Assembly: GCA_029339195.1 (NCBI GenBank)
Contig: JAPTJF010000215.1
Span: 1-64,000, forward strand
DNA from: Micractinium sp. NFX-FRZ
Taxonomy: Eukaryota > Chlorophyta > Trebouxiophyceae > Chlorellales > Chlorellaceae
Direction: 5' to 3'
DNA: 64,000 nucleotides
Shown: positions 58,526 to 64,000 of the stretch, piece by piece
How the letters are laid out: every line of letters begins with the position of its first letter
Numbering within the stretch: the stretch's first letter is position 1
Made by a program: the position numbers and the translations under genes
The notes under the pieces: model-generated
What the model was told of the DNA's origin: nothing
Seen by the model: the letters and a program-made list of their open reading frames with translations, nothing else
The model's database searches: none

Positions 58526-61509
58526 ATGGCGGGCACACTCCTGCGCCTGCGGGGGCTCCCCTTCTCGGCCACTGTGGAGGACGTGCAGGGTTTCTTTGGG
58601 GCTGGGGAGGACTACCAGGTGGAAGCAGTGTACCTGGGCCTCCGAAATGGTAAGCGCGCTGGAGCTTGCGGAACAGCTGAGGGATGGCGCCCCCAGCGCG
58701 CCGCCCACTGCCTTCTGAGGCTCTTGGAAGCACGCTTGCAGAATTTGCGGGCGGCGGGGACCCTAATGTCGCCGCGATTGCCACCATCCCCACGCAGGCA
58801 AGCCCACCGGCGAGGCCTACGTGCAGTTCGGGACGCTGGAGGATGCCAAGCGAGCGCTGGCGGAGAAGCAGCACGAAAACATGGGCAACAGATACATAGA
58901 GTGAGCAGCGGGGCTGCGGCGCCGTGCACCCCGCCGGCGGACGGCGGCCCGCGCAGTTTAAACTTCTGGCTCTCCCTGCCCGCCCTGGCCCCCGCTTTGC
59001 GCCGCTGTGCCCCCGCCCGGCCCGATGACGCCGCCACGCCCCCCGCCGCGCAGGATTTTCGTGGCCGGCGAGGCCGACCTGCTGGCCGAGACGAGCGGCG
59101 CGCCGGGCGGCGCGCCCAGCCTGTCGGGCCACGTCGTCCGCCTGCGCGGCCTGCCCTTCAACTCCACCGCCGCCGATGTGGTGGCCTTCTTTGAGGGGGT
59201 GGAGACAATGGGCGGCGAGGGAGGCATCGTCTTCACCTGCACGCCCGACGGGCGCCCCACTGGGGAGGCGTATGTGGAGCTGGCGACGGCAGAGGCGCTG
59301 GCGGGCGCGCTGGCACGCCACAAGGAGAAGATTGGGGCCCGCTACATCGAGATCTTCGAGTCCTCGAAAGGGGACATGTACCAGGCGGTGCAGCAGGTGG
59401 GCTGGGGCGCAGGGTGGAGGCTGGGAGGCTGGCAGAAGCTGAGTGGCCGGCTGGGCGGAGGGTCTGGGCCTGCGCGTGGCTGCCGTCGCCGCACCGTGCC
59501 ACCACCGGGCCAGCCGCCAACCTCTCCTCCCGCTGCTGCTGCTCCTCCTTGACCGCCGGCCTGCAGCATGGCTACTTCACAAATGTGGGAGGCCGGCGGC
59601 GGCACCACTGGCACCAGCAGCACGGCAGCGCCGGCAATGCGGCGGCCGCCGCCGCCGCTGCCGGGCAGTACCCACCAGACGCCGGCGGCGGGGGAGGCAT
59701 GGGCGGCGGCGGCGGGCGTGGCCGGGGGTCCCAAATGGACGAGATGACAAATGCATTTGCAGGTGGGTGGGACGCAAGGAGGGGAGTGAGGAGAGCGGGC
59801 GCACGGGCGTGGTGGGTGGCAAGTGCCCATGGCCATCCTGCGCCAGTGTGGTGTGCATATCTGGCTGTGGTTGGCCTGCGGGAGGTCGGCTCACACATAG
59901 GCATGCCGCACCCAGCTTGTCGCCCCTTCATGCCCTCCCCATACCCCTCTCTGCCGCAGGGTTTGGGCTGTCACAGCGCGACATGCAGGTGCCGGGCCCG
60001 CCGCGGTGGGGCGCCTACGGCGCGCCTGCAGACCAGCAGTACCAGCAGTACGCAGGAGTGCCGCCGCGCCAGATGCAGCAGGCGGGTGTGATGCCGCCGG
60101 GCGGCATGCGCTGGCGGCCGACGGGCCAGATGCAGCAGCCAGGGGGCAGCATGCACTTCAACCCCGCGCCTGGGCCCCCGCCTGGCAAGGTGAGCGCCTG
60201 CTTGGCCTGCCCGCCCCGCCTGTCCCGCCTGCTTGCTTTCTGGGCCTGCCTGCTGGCATTACCACCCCAAAGGCCACTTTGCTTGCCGCCTTACAAGCTT
60301 TACCCTGCCCATAACCCTGCCCACCATGCTGCCTGGCTGCAGGGCGGGCGCGGCGGGCTGCCCAACGGCACGCGCCAGGGCGGCGGCGGCATGATGGGCG
60401 GCGGGATGGAGTACGGGGGCCACCACGGGCATGCGCAGCACCACGGGCATGGGCAGGCAACCATGATGTTCAACCCGTTCATGATGCAGCACCCGCTCAT
60501 GGTGCACCAGCAGCAGCAGCACCACGGCACCGCCTGGGGCGCAGCCGGCATGATGCAGCCGCAGGTGGGGCGGGCGGGTGGGGGCTTGCAAGTGTGGCCA
60601 CCACAGGGGGCCCGGTTGGCCTGGCGTGCAGCTTGGGGTGCAGTGAGCAGCAAGTTGTCCAGCTGGTGTGCCGCCTGGCTTCAGACAGAGGCTGCTTGCT
60701 CTGCCATGGGAAGTCCCACAGCCGCCCCAACCTGCCGTCACCCGCGCACGCCTGCCTCCCCTGCTTGTCCCTGCGCCTTTGGAACGACTGCAGGGCGGCG
60801 CCTGGTACGGCGGCATGCAGATGGGGCGCGGCATGCACCCCCAGATGGGCCAGATGGGCATGGCCGGAGGCTACTACAACCCTGGCTACTACGCAATGGG
60901 AGGACGAGCCACAGGTGGGGTTGGGGGACAGGCGGGGGCAGGCACAGGTGGGCTGGGGGGACAGGCGGGGGGCAGGCTGCGCAGCCCACCGGATTGCACA
61001 GGAATGAGCAGGTGGGGTGCACGCCGCCCGGTTCTTGCTGGCTTAGCAGATCAGTTGGCCGCTCTTTTCCCTCTCGTTTGCCCTGCTGCTATGCTGGCTC
61101 AGGTGTGAGGCCGCACGGCCGCCCTCCCTCTGAAGGCTGGTAGCCCGTGTGACAGAGGCGTGCCCGCTCCCCTTCCCCTGGTGCAGGTCCGCACTCCGGC
61201 GGCAGCGGGCACCACCACCAGCAGCACAGCGGCGGCGGCGGCAGGCACTCGTATGCGTCGGGTTCTGCGCACTCAGGCGCCTCTGCCTCTCATGGTGGCG
61301 GGGCCAGCCAGAGCAGCGCCGCCGCCGCTGCCGCCGCTGCCGCTGCCGCTGCTGCTGCGACGGCAGCGCCCGCGCCTGCTGCCGCAGCACCCGCAACGGC
61401 AGCAGCTGATGCAAGCAGCGACAACGGCAGCCAGACGGCAGGTGGGGAGGCGGCTGCCGAGCCAGATGCATCGGCATCGGCGGCGCCACCCGCGACGCCC
61501 GAGCCGTGA
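58526..61509 (+). CDS. hnRNP H/F-like RNA-binding protein with two RRMs
   Basis: Quasi-RRM protein of the hnRNP H/F, GRSF1, ESRP group, which binds G-rich RNA and affects splicing and polyadenylation. Eight exons, 553 aa: 58526-58649, 58798-58900, 59054-59396, 59567-59762, 59960-60189, 60343-60564, 60794-60914, 61187-61509. RRM1: TLLRLRGLPFSATVEDVQGF, GKPTGEAYVQFGTLEDAK, NRYIEIFVAGE. RRM2: VVRLRGLPFNSTAADVVAFF, GRPTGEAYVELATAEAL, ARYIEIFESSKGDM. RLRGLPF, PTGEAYV and RYIEIF are the family signatures; the tyrosine/aromatic RNP residues are reduced as in quasi-RRMs. The rest is Gly/Met/Gln/His-rich disorder (MMGGGMEYGGHHGHAQHHGH) ending in an Ala run and EPDASASAAPPATPEP. There is no targeting peptide; nuclear or cytosolic. 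Confidence 0.9.
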
Positions 61510-63840
61510 GCGCCCGCTTGTCGCCCGGCAGTGGGAACAGAATGTACCCCTCCTCACCACCCCCTCCTCAGCCTGCCAGCGACACCAGCGCAAGCACATC
61601 GGCTTGCTCTGCGGCCACTGGCGGCTGCGGCTCAGCTGACCCCCAACCCGACAAACTGACCTGACACCTCAAGTGGCCTGACTGACCTCCGCCCAGAGCA
61701 GCAGCCTCCCCCCCCACGGCAGCTGCAGCAGTGCAGCGCCCTACCCCCGCCCCACCCGTGTCTCCCTAGCACTTGTGGCTCCTTGTAGCTCCGTGCCCAC
61801 ACCAGACGCTCCACCCCACACTCCCCTGCCCCTGCTCACCGACCCCCTCTCACCCACGTGCCCGCCCACCCTGACCGCACTGCGACCTTTCTACCGACCC
61901 GCACAGCACAGCATGTGTACGATACGCGGCAGCTGCTGCTTGCTGCATGCAGCCGCCTCCTCCCCGGATCGCCTGCCTGCCCGCTACACCGCGCTACCCC
62001 ATGCACCCTCCTCTGCTCCTGGTGCGTGTTCTGGGTCCCTCGGCCTCTGCCCGCCTGGGGCCTTCCAGTGCTGCAGGGCATGCGGGGTGCAGGGATGGAC
62101 ACGGCTGCTGTGCCAGGCATGCTCCCGCCACATCTCATCAGTTTTCCTCATGCGCCCAACCCCCACTTCTCCGACCCAACCGACCGACCGTGCAGCCCCA
62201 TACCGCTCTCCCTTCCGCAACACTCCCGTCCCCATCTCGCTTCTTCGTTACAGCAAGGCCTGCGTTTCCCCTTCCCCCATGATGCATGCGTGCCTCACCA
62301 ACATCCCAGACGGACACAGACCAACACCACTCCCACACTCCCCCTCACCCGGATTCCTGCCATGCCCATACCCTCCCTTCCCCGTATGCGTGCCGCCCTC
62401 GGTGATTCACCCCCTGTGCCTACCATGCCACCAGCAGCAACCCCATTTCATCCCCTGTAAACCCCATGCAAATCCTTGAGCAGGCTTCAGCAGTGCCCCC
62501 GGCAGGCAGCCACCGTGACAGCGATAGAGTAGCTGTCCTCTGGTGGTAGGGGGCCAAACATTCTGGCAGAAAGGAAAGAGCAGCTGCGCTGTGCAGGATG
62601 GAGCGAGCGTTTGGTGGGCTGTGGGAGCAGGCATCTTCTTGCCCGCTGCACTGCACTGCACTGCACGCAAGCTAGGTTTGGCCTTCAAGTTCTCGTAGGC
62701 GTGCTTTGCCTACTAGCTGTTGGCATATATGAAGTGAAACCCTGCGTAGCATCATGCAGCGCATGGTTGCAGTGCACGCATGTCGTGCGGGGGGGCATGA
62801 GGGCGGGGGGGCATGCACCGGCATCTGCAAGGCCTGCAAGCTTTCAGAGGTAGCCTTGTGCATGAGCAGGAAGGTGACCCCGGCCACTTATGTTGCTTGA
62901 CATGTTAGCAGCATCAGGGCTCACCCCTCGTACGTTCTTCACGGACGTAAGGCGGCCCATGGCAGTGGTTGGTTGAGGTGGCGGCCATGGTACTGACAGC
63001 AGCAGAGGAGGTGCCGGGTACGTGGCTCGTGGTTGTGTAGTTGCCTCCTTGCTCGCCCCTAGTTGGAAGCACAGCCAGACTCCCCGAAAGGACGAAACCT
63101 GGTCATCCCGTCCACCTGTCGGCGCAGCAACCCAGTGCTCCAGGCTGGCGCACTGGCGGTGCTCGCGCAGGCCACACACCGCCGGCGCCGCCCTTGCCTC
63201 CACTACAGGGACACTGCTCTTCTCCGTCCACTGCCGCGCACAATTGGTACTGTGCACACCTATGTCTTAGCCTGGCAGGCTGCGGCAGAGCCTCCTTGCC
63301 ATGTGACCTGCCAGCAAGGCACGCTCCGCGCGGCGCGATTAGCGCTTGAACAGTGCTGCCTTGGAGAGTTGCAGCCCGCCATCTGACGCAAAATTGTCTA
63401 CCTTCCACAAGCTTAGCCCGCCCTGCAGGTCCCCAGCCTGGCAGGCAAGCCAACTTTCAGCTTGCTCAAGTGAGTGCACTGCACGGACTTTTGCAGCTGC
63501 GACCAGGGCCTGAACATGTCTCTGGGCCGTCCACGGCCCGTTTGCTGGGCTCTGCGAAACACCAACGGAAAGCCCTTGAGCAACATGCCATACCCCGCTT
63601 TTGAGTGCGCGCGCTTCAGGCCGCTTTAGCAGCTCCTTTGCGCCCATATGAACCCATGCACAGGTCAGCGCTGAAAAAGGAGGACGGCCGAGACTCTTCC
63701 CCCCCCCACACACGGCAGGGCTCCCAACGGTGGGATACCGGCGCCCCCACGCCGGCGCCCCCAAGCGCACTGCCCCAACGTGGGAGGCAGCGCACCTGCC
63801 AGCCCTCCACAGGCATGCCCACGCGCCGCTCTAACATCAA
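61510..63840. other. 2.3 kb without a supported gene
   Basis: The first ~950 bp is C-rich and ends at TGTAA (62456-62460), so it is probably the 3' UTR of the RNA-binding protein gene. From about 62500 to 63600 base composition is lower in GC. Short open frames there have no domain, no conserved motif and no consistent splice chain. A non-coding RNA or a gene with very short exons cannot be excluded. Confidence 0.4.
62456..62460 (+). terminator. TGTAA polyadenylation signal, RNA-binding protein gene
   Basis: TGTAA about 950 bp after the stop, at the end of a C-rich stretch. Confidence 0.45.
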
Positions 63841-64000
63841 ATGACAGCTGCACTACAGCCCCCGCCCCCGGCTGCCAGCCGCCGATGGGAGGTGGTCCTC
63901 CTGCTGGATCTGCTCCCGCTGGCAGTGCTGGCCGCCGCTGCAGGCCGCTTGCTGCCGCACGGGGGCGCGCCTGGCGACCGCCTCATGCTCGACTTCCCGC
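63841..64000 (+). CDS. Possible start of a gene cut by the right edge
   Basis: From the ATG at 63841 the frame is open to the edge (53 codons): MTAALQPPPPAASRRWEVV, then LLLDLLPLAVLAAAAGRLLP. An Arg-Arg followed by a hydrophobic stretch suggests a membrane anchor or targeting signal. GC and codon composition match the coding exons of the window. No family can be named, and it could be a chance frame. Confidence 0.4.
   Translation, partial: MTAALQPPPPAASRRWEVVLLLDLLPLAVLAAAAGRLLPHGGAPGDRLMLDFP

Noticed and set aside
62407..62888. Small minus-strand frames (for example MAGVTFLLMHKATSE, MFGPLPPEDSYSIAV)
   Set aside because: They look protein-like in short stretches, but no chain of splice sites in phase links them and no family is recognised.

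Overview
The window is high-GC nuclear DNA of a green alga, most like a Chlorella-type trebouxiophyte. Nearly every gene is cut by short introns with GT/GC...CAG borders. Several products carry N-terminal organelle-targeting sequences (Psb27, a DedA/VTT protein, two uncharacterised plastid proteins). The families are those of a photosynthetic chlorophyte: Psb27, a REF/SRPP/MLDP-like lipid-droplet protein, LIMR, carbamate kinase, a small SMP protein. No transposon, CRISPR array, rRNA or tRNA gene was recognised. I rebuilt the genes by hand from splice signals, reading-frame continuity and family motifs. Every exon chain listed closes in frame.

Layout, left to right: mitochondrial uL24 (-, cut by the left edge); an acidic/basic block protein (+); a tandem AAA+ ATPase of the CDC48/AFG2 type (-); an unknown plastid protein of 298 aa (+); RRP36 (-); MOT1/BTAF1 (+, 20 exons); a LIMR-family membrane protein (-); a C-terminal J-domain protein (+); a plastid protein of unknown function (-); PSB27 (+); a THEM4-like thioesterase (+); a 65-aa SMP protein (+); SWC5/CFDP1 (-); a plastid DedA/VTT protein (+); a universal stress protein (+); carbamate kinase (-); a YrdC/Sua5-domain protein (+); a lipid-droplet protein (+); an hnRNP H/F-like RNA-binding protein (+); about 2.3 kb with no supported gene; and the possible start of another gene at the right edge.

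The genes fall into seven head-to-head pairs. The shortest gap between start codons is 147 bp (PSB27 and its plastid-targeted partner). The pairs are separated by convergent 3' ends or followed by one to three further plus-strand genes. Functions group loosely: ribosome biogenesis and translation (uL24m, RRP36, YrdC, the RNA-binding protein), transcription and chromatin (MOT1, SWC5, perhaps the acidic/basic protein), plastid proteins (PSB27, the two unknowns, DedA), and stress, lipid and nitrogen metabolism (USP, SMP, lipid-droplet protein, thioesterase, carbamate kinase).

The most unusual signals are in splicing. Eleven of about 103 modelled introns begin with GC rather than GT. One intron carries a 52-bp tandem repeat that triplicates the 3' splice site and the start of the next exon. 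A 27-nt in-frame microexon in the lipid-droplet gene echoes the end of the exon before it.
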